From an uncultured Acetatifactor sp. (GTDB taxonomy: Bacteria > Bacillota > Clostridia > Lachnospirales > Lachnospiraceae): 64,000 bases of DNA. A program made the position numbers and the translations under genes. Below, one piece after another: positions 46,745-55,355 of the stretch. Every line of letters starts with the position of its first letter. The first letter of the stretch is position 1. A model generated the notes under the pieces. It was not told where the DNA came from and searched no databases. It was given only the letters and a program-made list of their open reading frames with translations. Where the stretch lies: positions 1 to 64,000 of the forward strand of contig CANQEH010000003.1 of the NCBI GenBank assembly GCA_947594835.1, read 5' to 3'.

Positions 46745-47752
46745 CTACATCTTGATACCCGTGCTGCTCAGGCTCTCCACAAAGCCCTTCTGGGCGAACA
46801 GATACAGGACGATGAGCGGCATGATAATCATCAGCGTCCCGGTGGACACAATACAGTTGGAATATGCCAAAGACACCGTCGTGGTGGTGCCCATCAGCCT
46901 CTGGATATAAGCGCCCAGGGTGTCCGACAGCCTGGCCAGGGATGTGCTCACCAGGCTCTGGCTGCCCAGAAACAGCTTGGAGTAAAACCCGTCCGTCCAC
47001 TGCCATACGAAGGCAAACAGGAAACAGGACGTCAGAATGGGCTTTGCGTCAGGCAGCATGATGCGGACAAAGGTTCTCAGCGTGCCGCAGCCGTCCACAT
47101 AGGCCGCCTCCTCCAGTTCCTTGGGAATCGTGCGGAAAAACTGCCGGATCATGTAGATGTACAGGCCGTTTTTCAATCCCATGCACCCGGCACTCATCAT
47201 GTAATAGGGAAGCACGGAGCCCCTGAGATTGATCGTCTCCCCGGTGAGCAGCTTGAAGATCCCAAGGATGTCAAAAAACCGAAAGTGCAGGTGCAGTGAA
47301 GTGGAAATGGTCTGGGGCGGGATCAGAATCACCAGCATCACGCAGGCAAACCAGAATTTCTTAAAAGGAAATTCAAACCTGGCAAACCCGTATCCCACTA
47401 ACGTTGCCACCGCCACCTGCAGGATGGCTATCGTCAGGGAGATGACAAAGGAATTGACGATGCTCTTGCTGTAATTCATCAGCTGTGCCGCCAGCAGATA
47501 ATTCTGGGTGGTAAAATGCTCCGGCACCGAGATCACGATGGGATTGTACAGATCGCTCTCCGTCATGAAGCTCACCGAGATCTTGCTCAGGAGAGGCTGC
47601 AGGATCATAAAGCACATACCAAACAGCAGGATGAACCGGCAGATGCTGCCGCCGTAGGAAAGGATCTCTTTTTTCAGCAGATACCCGCCCGACTGCCTGT
47701 TGCGCTCCCAGAAACCGGCGTATTTTTTTGTCTTTCCCTTCTCCTTACTCAT
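46745..47752 (-). CDS. Carbohydrate ABC transporter permease (MalG-like), pair 1
   Basis: EEAAYVDGCGTLRTFVRIMLPDAKPIL matches the EAA motif. Confidence 0.92.
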   Translation of the reverse strand: MSKEKGKTKKYAGFWERNRQSGGYLLKKEILSYGGSICRFILLFGMCFMILQPLLSKISVSFMTESDLYNPIVISVPEHFTTQNYLLAAQLMNYSKSIVNSFVISLTIAILQVAVATLVGYGFARFEFPFKKFWFACVMLVILIPPQTISTSLHLHFRFFDILGIFKLLTGETINLRGSVLPYYMMSAGCMGLKNGLYIYMIRQFFRTIPKELEEAAYVDGCGTLRTFVRIMLPDAKPILTSCFLFAFVWQWTDGFYSKLFLGSQSLVSTSLARLSDTLGAYIQRLMGTTTTVSLAYSNCIVSTGTLMIIMPLIVLYLFAQKGFVESLSSTGIKM

Positions 47753-48653
47753 AGTAGTAAACCCCTTTCGAGATGATGAGAGAACTTACGCCCACAAGCG
47801 CCATCACGATCAGGAAATAGATCCAGGACATGGCGGAGGCAAAGCCGTAGTTGAGCTGTCCGGTCATGACCGTTGTGATCTTGTCGATGACCTCATTGTC
47901 GGATCTCATGCAGAAATCCACAACGGTGTAAACCCAGTTGACCAGAAACAGGGAGCTGATCATGGGGAAGGTAATCTTCCAGAGACTCTCCCACTTGGTG
48001 CACCCTTCGATCTCCGCCGCTTCGTACATACTGGCCGAGATGGTCTGCAGGCCCGAGAGGAAGATGATGATCTGGATACCGGAGGCGATGGCCACGTCGT
48101 AAATATTGTCGATCACCTGAAAGACCTCCTCGAAGGCCCTGGTGCCCACTCCCGCTGTGCGCAGGATCTCCTCCAGGGTTTCCGTGATGCTGATGTTCTG
48201 GGTGGTCTCCTCGATGGCTACCTGCAGGTTCGCCATCAGCGCATTGTCCGTCTCCAGTCCTAAGATCACGCCGGAGGAGAGAATCACGGGGAGAAAGAAG
48301 ATCGCCCGCACCAGCGCCCGGCCCTTAAACTTCTGGTTTAAGATCAGCGCCACAAAGAAGCTGAACACCATGATCGCAAAGGAATTGATCACCATCCGCC
48401 CCAGTTCCTCCGTCAACAGGCGCGTGAATTCCGGATCGATCCGGAATGCCTGTATGTAGTTGTCAATCCCCGCCGGGTGGAGCACAAAGATCCCGGAACC
48501 GATCTCCACCTGGCAGAAGCTCATGTACAAAGACTGTATGAACGGCTGGATCATAAATACCAAAAAGCCGATGATAAACGGTGAGATGAACAGGTATCCC
48601 GATATCGCCTTCCGTCTCTGAAGGCCCGCCAATTTGTTCTTCTGTCTTGCCAT
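47745..48653 (-). CDS. Sugar ABC transporter permease (MalF-like), pair 1
   Basis: MYEAAEIEGCTKWESLWKITFPMISSLF matches the EAA motif. Confidence 0.92.
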   Translation of the reverse strand: MARQKNKLAGLQRRKAISGYLFISPFIIGFLVFMIQPFIQSLYMSFCQVEIGSGIFVLHPAGIDNYIQAFRIDPEFTRLLTEELGRMVINSFAIMVFSFFVALILNQKFKGRALVRAIFFLPVILSSGVILGLETDNALMANLQVAIEETTQNISITETLEEILRTAGVGTRAFEEVFQVIDNIYDVAIASGIQIIIFLSGLQTISASMYEAAEIEGCTKWESLWKITFPMISSLFLVNWVYTVVDFCMRSDNEVIDKITTVMTGQLNYGFASAMSWIYFLIVMALVGVSSLIISKGVYYYE

Positions 48654-48681
48654 AACCACAACCCTTTCCACACCTTTTGCG

Positions 48682-51273
48682 TCACCGGACTACCATGTAA
48701 TCCCTGGCCGGAACCGTCCCGCCCTCCGGCGTTTCGGCGTCCTCATAACTGTAGTTCACATAGACTTTCGTCCCGTCCTCATACACAGTGCAGGAAACCT
48801 CCGGCCCGATCTTCTCATGCCCCGTCATCTTCTGGCCGAACACATGGCCCAGCTGTGCGTCATATCTGTTGTAGATCTCCATCATCCTGTCGTGCCATGC
48901 GGCAAAGTCAGAGGCGTAATACTCGGTATAAAGCGTCTTCTGCAGGGCAAAGGCCGTCTCCCGCATGAGGGAGAAATTCAGCCCGGCGCCGTACTCCGCC
49001 GCCAGCAGGATCCGCTCCTGGGTGTCCCCGGTGTTCACCGGCGCCCCGGTGTAGTCCACATAGCCGTGGATGGCCATCTGGTAAAAGGGGACAAAGTCGT
49101 CCACAATGGTGTACTCGCTTCCTCTTAAGTCCATATCGGTGATGATGTCGCAGTAAGGCATGGCGTAATCGTTGCCCATGTTCACCATCACTTTCCTGCC
49201 CGCATCCGCCATGGCTTTGAGCTGTTCGACCTGGCGGTAAAGCGTGTTCTGGCGACTGGAGGGTTTCTTGCGGTAATAGTCCGAGGAGAGATCCATCCCC
49301 GTGTCCCGCAGGGCCACTCCCGTCCCATAGGTTCCGGCGGCATCGGACAAATTCTGTGCCATCTCAAGGGCCAGATCCGTGTGCAGCAGATAGTAGCTGT
49401 CGATGCCCTCCCTGGCCGCATACGTCACGTCGCTGTAGACGAACAGCTCCGCCCTCTCCTTGCTCAGGAACTTGGCCGCGTCGGTAAAGGAATTAAAGCC
49501 GTTTAACAGATTGCTGTCGTACTCATACTGGGTCACGCCCTCCAGATACAGATCCACTCCCAGGTCCTGGGCCGCCTGGGCCAGCTCCTTCAGCCCCTTT
49601 TTCCCTCCCAGGGAAGAAATCGGCCTGACGGAGTTTAAAATCTTCTGGTTCACGCCCCCGTTGCACCACCCGGTGAGCTTCACGGAAATGTTATCCATCC
49701 CCTCCTGCTTTAACTGCCCGATCATATCCGCCGCCTCCGCAAAGGAGGTCAGCTTTAACGGCCTTGACACCGGCACGCCCAGAATCTGTTTCACCTTGTC
49801 TACCGCGCCCACAATCTCCAGCGCCACCGGCGTTCCCTCCTCTTCCCGCAGGGACAGGTAGCCGTCGTACTGATCCAGCAGGTATTCCCGATAGGCTGCC
49901 GCCATATCGGCGTAGCTGCCGGAGTCCACGAAACGGTATCTCTGGATCAGCGTCTCGTCGGGCAGGTCTTCCAGATACACATAGATATCGCTGTTTGCAA
50001 TGTCTCCCACCTCATATTTTTCGCGGACACAGATACTGTAAAGCGCGTTTGCGTAGTTATAGCTGTTGTTGTGGCCACTTACATCCGCCCGGATGGAGGC
50101 GTAGGGCGCCCCTTCCTCCAGAATGCACAGGAAGGAATCGTCCGCCACAGAGATGCCGAAGGTGTTAAAGTAAGTCCTGGTATCATGAACCACGGCCTCT
50201 CTGGACAGCGCCATATCCCATCCGTACACATTGGCGTAGTAACCGTTCTGGGAGAGCTTCCCATTGTTAAACCTGATGATTGCGCCGCCGCCCTCGGGAA
50301 CCAGGAGATAGCCCTCGTCCTGTCCGTCCCCCGCCCCGAAGTAAGGCAGGATGGACAGCGTGTAAATGGGATACTCCTCCTTGTACTCAAGCTCCCCCAG
50401 GGGGAGTTCCACCACCAGATCCTTTCCATCCAGCCGGTAGATCATGTTCATATTGAACACAGGCTTGTCGGAAGTACTCTGGGAGTGGTCAAGCTCCTTG
50501 TCCGCGGCGTAAGCTTCCAGCGTATAGCCTGCGGCCTCGAAATATTCCTCCATTTTCTTCTTTACGCTGTCGCTGGCATTGTCCCGCAGCACATAGATGA
50601 CTTCCGTCTCCAGAATGGGATAATTGAGAAGAAGCTGCTCTTTGTCGTCCTTTTTCCCCAGTTTGTTGATGTCATACTTTTTATAGTACTGCTTTACCAT
50701 GTTGAGCGCGGTCTTATCCATGGAAGCGGTCCAATCGTCGAACTGGGTCTGCGTGGTCACCGGGGGAATCAGAAACTCCTTTGCCGTATCCCCCACAGAA
50801 TAGTTGACCCGGACGTAGTCCTCCCCCGTCTCGATCTCGTAGATACCGTTTTTGATGCTGTAATCATAGTTGTTGTACTGGGTCTCCAGTCCCGCCGTCA
50901 CGCTGTAACTCATGGACAGCGTGGACATGAGCTTCCCCTTCTCCGAAGTCAGGGCGATGGGATCGTCCGCGCCGCCCTCCGGGTTGGAATACCAGACCTT
51001 GCCCGTCTCCTTCACTTCCACGCTAAACTGCGTGGTGGTCGGATCCATGGTAAACTTTAACTGATCGTTCTCCATCACGATGGGTTCGGAAGATCCCTCG
51101 TAGGCGTTGATCTTCACGATCTCCTCCGGCTCGGTCTCGTTTTTATAATTGAGGATCACAAACACAAAAGCTGCGATGACCGCCAGAAGTATGACGGGGA
51201 CGATCAGGCTCTTTGCCCTGCGGGCTGCGGCAGCTTTCCACTCTGCCCTTCTCACTGATTTTTCTTTTTTCAT
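48682..51273 (-). CDS. DUF5696-like large exported/membrane-anchored protein
   Basis: N-terminal TM SLIVPVILLAVIAAFVFVILNY; 860+ aa; family guessed from size, architecture and ABC-cluster context. Confidence 0.65.
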   Translation of the reverse strand: MKKEKSVRRAEWKAAAARRAKSLIVPVILLAVIAAFVFVILNYKNETEPEEIVKINAYEGSSEPIVMENDQLKFTMDPTTTQFSVEVKETGKVWYSNPEGGADDPIALTSEKGKLMSTLSMSYSVTAGLETQYNNYDYSIKNGIYEIETGEDYVRVNYSVGDTAKEFLIPPVTTQTQFDDWTASMDKTALNMVKQYYKKYDINKLGKKDDKEQLLLNYPILETEVIYVLRDNASDSVKKKMEEYFEAAGYTLEAYAADKELDHSQSTSDKPVFNMNMIYRLDGKDLVVELPLGELEYKEEYPIYTLSILPYFGAGDGQDEGYLLVPEGGGAIIRFNNGKLSQNGYYANVYGWDMALSREAVVHDTRTYFNTFGISVADDSFLCILEEGAPYASIRADVSGHNNSYNYANALYSICVREKYEVGDIANSDIYVYLEDLPDETLIQRYRFVDSGSYADMAAAYREYLLDQYDGYLSLREEEGTPVALEIVGAVDKVKQILGVPVSRPLKLTSFAEAADMIGQLKQEGMDNISVKLTGWCNGGVNQKILNSVRPISSLGGKKGLKELAQAAQDLGVDLYLEGVTQYEYDSNLLNGFNSFTDAAKFLSKERAELFVYSDVTYAAREGIDSYYLLHTDLALEMAQNLSDAAGTYGTGVALRDTGMDLSSDYYRKKPSSRQNTLYRQVEQLKAMADAGRKVMVNMGNDYAMPYCDIITDMDLRGSEYTIVDDFVPFYQMAIHGYVDYTGAPVNTGDTQERILLAAEYGAGLNFSLMRETAFALQKTLYTEYYASDFAAWHDRMMEIYNRYDAQLGHVFGQKMTGHEKIGPEVSCTVYEDGTKVYVNYSYEDAETPEGGTVPARDYMVVR

Positions 51274-51302
51274 GGTCACTACCATCCTTTACGCTAACGG
51301 GC

Positions 51303-51959
51303 TCATAGCCGGAACATGATCTCCCTGGCCAGGGAGATGAAGTATGCCACGCCCTGTGTGATCATACTGAAAAACAGCATCAGCAGAAATACCATCACCA
51401 GCATCGCAATCAGGCTGACGAACATAAACAGAAGGTTCTTCGACATCTTAAACTCATGGATCTGCGCCATGGCCGCCACGATCAGCAGGGCGGCCCACAC
51501 CAGGGAGACCGCGCTTAAGGCCGAATAGAACTCCGCCTCATCCACCGTCACGAAATTGCTGAACACCATAAGCGGCAACTGTATCAGTGGATAGGGGGTC
51601 AGCGCATAGCAGGTGGCCATATAGACCTGCCCCAGGCGCCCCTTCCCGTCAAACAGCGTCGTCAGCGCCCAGTTGCCCACCACAAACAGCATCAGCGGGA
51701 AAAGCACGCTGGCCAGGTACAGGAAGATGTTTAACTCCTCCCAGTACACGTTTAAGAAGATGAAACTGGTGTAGCGCAGCTTCATCACCCGCACCATAAG
51801 CGTCAGGATCAGGATCGTGTTCGCCGCCGCGTAGGATCCCCTCCTCTCGTGGGTTAAGTCCCAGAAGCCGTCCAGAGGGTGGGTGATGCAGTACAGCGCA
51901 AACTTTAGTGACCCGAAATAATGTTGATAGGTTTCTTTCTTTTTCAGTGCAGCAATCAT
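51303..51959 (-). CDS. Yip1-family-like membrane protein
   Basis: Polytopic; HPLDGFWDLTHERRGSYAAANTILILT near N-terminus; multiple TM segments. Confidence 0.7.
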   Translation of the reverse strand: MIAALKKKETYQHYFGSLKFALYCITHPLDGFWDLTHERRGSYAAANTILILTLMVRVMKLRYTSFIFLNVYWEELNIFLYLASVLFPLMLFVVGNWALTTLFDGKGRLGQVYMATCYALTPYPLIQLPLMVFSNFVTVDEAEFYSALSAVSLVWAALLIVAAMAQIHEFKMSKNLLFMFVSLIAMLVMVFLLMLFFSMITQGVAYFISLAREIMFRL

Positions 51960-51975
51960 ACCGGCCTCCGTTTAT

Positions 51976-53478
51976 CTAGGTTCTGAAGATATCTGCGCTA
52001 TCGATCTCACGGCGGATCTCCCTGATCCTGCCGATGGACAGAGGGATCAGAAAGACTGCCAGCAGCACCAGGATGATGGCCACGATGTGATCCTCCACCC
52101 ACTCCTTGCGGTACTGTTTGTAAGCCTTGGAGTAGTTGTCCGCGTCGTACTTCAGTTCAAAGTAATCCATGGCTTCCCGGTATCTCTCCTGCCTTAGCAG
52201 CGACCGCCCGATGCCGATATAGGCCAGATCGTAATTTCCATCCAGCTCCATGACCTTTTCCCAGGACTGCCCGGAAGCGACGTAATCGCCGTCGTCAAAC
52301 TGCTCTACGGCCTCGTAGATCAGGGAGCCGAACTGGGTGGGCACAAACAGGGTGATGCTGCTGTCCAGGGAATCCAGCACCAAAAGGTCGTGCCCCATGT
52401 GTTCGATGGCGGCTGGCTGCCGGAAAAATCCGTTGACATTGCCGTTTCCGCCAAAGGCGAACACCATCTTGCCCTGGTCGTCGTAGCCGAAGAGACGCCC
52501 CCTGTTTTTGTCCAGACAGACGTAGATATCATTGTCCAGCACCGTCACGTCCGTAAAGAGCGATGTGCCGGAATAACCGCCGCCCTCGCCCCAGTACAGG
52601 TCGCCGTACACCGGCCATTCCCCGTTCTGGACAAGGATGTTGCTTCCCATCAGGTTCAGCTTGCGGACCGGCTCCGCCGTCTTTGCCCGCAGGTCGTCCT
52701 CGGTGACATTGTCCGTGACCGTGTAGATGAAGCCCTCACGGTCCATGTAGAGATTGTCATACTCCGTGGGGACAAACGCCTCCATCTGCGCCCTCTGTTC
52801 CTGGGTGGCAAACTTTTTCCAGAGGTAATCCGTAAAGTCGTAGGTCACCGGGGTCGCCCCCACAAACCCGGAGAAGACGCCGTCGTTTTCATATTTTACC
52901 AGACCCTTGTTGATCCCTGTCGCGATGCAGTAGACCCGCCCCGCCGTGTCCACCGCGATCTTGCTGGGCTGGAACGCGCTCTTTTCATCCAGGGAGGAAT
53001 CCACCGGCCTGTCAAACTGCATCAGATACGTCAGATCCTGATCCAGCTTTAAGATCCTCGCGTTTCCCTTGTCGGCGATGAAAAGATCCCCCTCCTCGGA
53101 CACCGCCAGGTCGCTGGGGGAAGAAAAGGTATTGTTTCCCTCGCCGCCCCGGAACCCGTCGATGACGCGCACCAGTTCAAACTGCTCCGTCCCCGTCCTC
53201 TCCAGCTGGATGATCCTGTTGTTGCCCGTGTCACAGATGTAGACCATGTCGTCTTTTACGAACATCCCCTCCGGACTTTTCAGGTTTAAGTCAAGCCCCA
53301 GATCCGCCGCCGTAAAGACCTTGCAGACCGAGTAGGCGTCCGGCGAATCCTGCACGTCGCCCCACCAGTCGTAATTGTATGTATAGCTCCTGTCTGCGGC
53401 ACAGACCTCCATGGCCGGCGCCAGCACGGCGGACAGCCCAATTGTCAGGGCAAGCATCCCTTTGATCGTCTTTTTCAT
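51976..53478 (-). CDS. NHL/six-bladed beta-propeller protein with TPR-like segment and C-terminal transmembrane anchor
   Basis: Signal peptide; CDTGNNRIIQLE and FIADKGNARILKLD NHL-like repeats; TPR-like RSLLRQERYREAMDYF; C-terminal TM. Confidence 0.8.
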   Translation of the reverse strand: MKKTIKGMLALTIGLSAVLAPAMEVCAADRSYTYNYDWWGDVQDSPDAYSVCKVFTAADLGLDLNLKSPEGMFVKDDMVYICDTGNNRIIQLERTGTEQFELVRVIDGFRGGEGNNTFSSPSDLAVSEEGDLFIADKGNARILKLDQDLTYLMQFDRPVDSSLDEKSAFQPSKIAVDTAGRVYCIATGINKGLVKYENDGVFSGFVGATPVTYDFTDYLWKKFATQEQRAQMEAFVPTEYDNLYMDREGFIYTVTDNVTEDDLRAKTAEPVRKLNLMGSNILVQNGEWPVYGDLYWGEGGGYSGTSLFTDVTVLDNDIYVCLDKNRGRLFGYDDQGKMVFAFGGNGNVNGFFRQPAAIEHMGHDLLVLDSLDSSITLFVPTQFGSLIYEAVEQFDDGDYVASGQSWEKVMELDGNYDLAYIGIGRSLLRQERYREAMDYFELKYDADNYSKAYKQYRKEWVEDHIVAIILVLLAVFLIPLSIGRIREIRREIDSADIFRT

Positions 53479-53496
53479 AGGCCACCTCATTCCCTG

Positions 53497-54405
53497 TCAG
53501 TCCTTCAGTCCGGAGCTTGCCATGGTTTCCAGGATCTGGCTCTCGGAGAAGATGAATATCGCGATGGGGACTATCATCAGAACGACTAACACCGCCGCCC
53601 CCTGTCCGGTTCTGGCAATCCCGCCGCTCTGGATCTGCTGCATGGCGTACACAAGGGTCTTCTTCTCCTCCGAGTAGATGAAAGTGGCCGCCTTATTGTT
53701 CCACAGCCCCTGCACCGAGAAGATGATCAGCGTCATCCACGCAGGCTTCACATTCGGCATCACGATGGTGCGGAAAACCCTCCACTCGTTTGCGCCGTCA
53801 ATCTTGGCCGCCTCGATCAGGGAGGTGGGAAGCCCTTCCATGAACTGCTTCATGAGGAACAGCCCCATGGGCGCCGCAAAGCCCGGCACGACGATGGCCC
53901 AGTAGGTGTCGATCCATCCCAGCTTGTTTAAGATCATATAGTTGGGGATCTGGGTCACATAGCCGGTGAACATCATGGCCACCGTCACCAGATGGAAGAA
54001 GGTCTTCCCCCCGGGAAAGTCGTATTTCGCCAGCACGAAAGCGCCCATGGAGGCCACGATCAGATGCCCCGCTGTGCCCACAAAGGTGATAAACACCGTG
54101 TTGAACAGGTATCTGGAAAAGGTGACCCAGGATTTCCCCATGGTCACGAACAGGTCGAAAAAGTTATCCAGGGTCGGATTCTGCGCCAGGATCTTGGGCG
54201 GGAACTTAAACAGCTCATCCAAGGGCTTCAGCGCGCTGCTGACGGCATACACCAGCGGGAACACCATGACCACAGCCACCAGGAAAAGAAACAGGTACAG
54301 GAAAAAATCCCCGGCGATGGAACGGTTCGGTTTCCTCCTCTTGATCAGCTTCTTGTGATAGATTGCTACTGTTTCCGCGTTCTGTTGATTCTTCCTTCTG
54401 TCCAT
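53497..54405 (-). CDS. Carbohydrate ABC transporter permease (MalG-like), pair 2
   Basis: LIEAAKIDGANEWRVFRTIVMPNVKPAW EAA motif. Confidence 0.92.
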   Translation of the reverse strand: MDRRKNQQNAETVAIYHKKLIKRRKPNRSIAGDFFLYLFLFLVAVVMVFPLVYAVSSALKPLDELFKFPPKILAQNPTLDNFFDLFVTMGKSWVTFSRYLFNTVFITFVGTAGHLIVASMGAFVLAKYDFPGGKTFFHLVTVAMMFTGYVTQIPNYMILNKLGWIDTYWAIVVPGFAAPMGLFLMKQFMEGLPTSLIEAAKIDGANEWRVFRTIVMPNVKPAWMTLIIFSVQGLWNNKAATFIYSEEKKTLVYAMQQIQSGGIARTGQGAAVLVVLMIVPIAIFIFSESQILETMASSGLKD

Positions 54406-54406
54406 A

Positions 54407-55345
54407 TCAGGTTCCCACTCTCCTCAACAAACTTTGTATGGCCTTATTGCACAGGATCATAATGAGGAACAATATCGTCGCGATGGCGCAGGCGTAACCC
54501 ATCTCAAAACGGGTAAATCCGTAGTCGAACAGGTGGGTGACGATGGTGCGCGCCGCATAGTCCGTACTGGGGTATCCGCAGAGGGCCATGGTCACATCGC
54601 AGACGCCGAAGGCCTGGGTGATAGACATCACCGCGCCGAACATCAGCATGGGCTTCATGTTGGGGAGGGTGATGTACCACAGCTCCTGCCACCTGTTCTT
54701 GATGCCGTCCATATATCCGGCCTCAAACTGGGAGCGGTCCACGCCCTGCAGCCCGGCTACAAAGGAGAGGAACCCTGTGCCCAGGCTCATCCACAGGATG
54801 ACCAGCATACAAATCGGCAGCATATAGGTCGGATTGATGAACCAGAGGATCGGCGTGTCAATGATACCCAGGTTCATCAGAAACGCATTCACATATCCGT
54901 AGGCGTCTCCCCTGAAGAACACGGAAAAGATCACGAAACAGTTTCCCGCAATGGAGGGAGCGTAAAACACCACCACCGCCACGCTGCGCACCCAGCGGGG
55001 CAGCTCGTTGATCAGCCAGGCGAACAGGAAGGACATGATATACCCCAGGGGGCCCGTCACCAGCGCGATCAGGAAAGTATTCTTGATACTGATCAAGAAG
55101 ATATCGTCCTCTAAAAGCAGGCTGATGTAATTCTTCAGGCCAATGAACTTTGGCGGCTCCAGAATATTGTAATAGGTAAAGCTGAAAAAGATGGAGGCCA
55201 CCACCGGCGCAATGTAAAACAGGGTAAACAGCAGGGCGTAGGGCAGAAGAAAGAGATAACACATCTTGCTCCGCTTCGCCTTTTTCCACGCCACCTTCAT
55301 ATTGTGCCTGCGCAGAACGAGGTATTTTTTGATGTATTCTTTCAT
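54407..55345 (-). CDS. Sugar ABC transporter permease (MalF-like), pair 2
   Basis: Six-TM MalF/LplB-like protein; FEAGYMDGIKNRWQELWYITLPNMKPML EAA-like motif. Confidence 0.92.
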   Translation of the reverse strand: MKEYIKKYLVLRRHNMKVAWKKAKRSKMCYLFLLPYALLFTLFYIAPVVASIFFSFTYYNILEPPKFIGLKNYISLLLEDDIFLISIKNTFLIALVTGPLGYIMSFLFAWLINELPRWVRSVAVVVFYAPSIAGNCFVIFSVFFRGDAYGYVNAFLMNLGIIDTPILWFINPTYMLPICMLVILWMSLGTGFLSFVAGLQGVDRSQFEAGYMDGIKNRWQELWYITLPNMKPMLMFGAVMSITQAFGVCDVTMALCGYPSTDYAARTIVTHLFDYGFTRFEMGYACAIATILFLIMILCNKAIQSLLRRVGT

Positions 55346-55355
55346 GCTCCACCCC

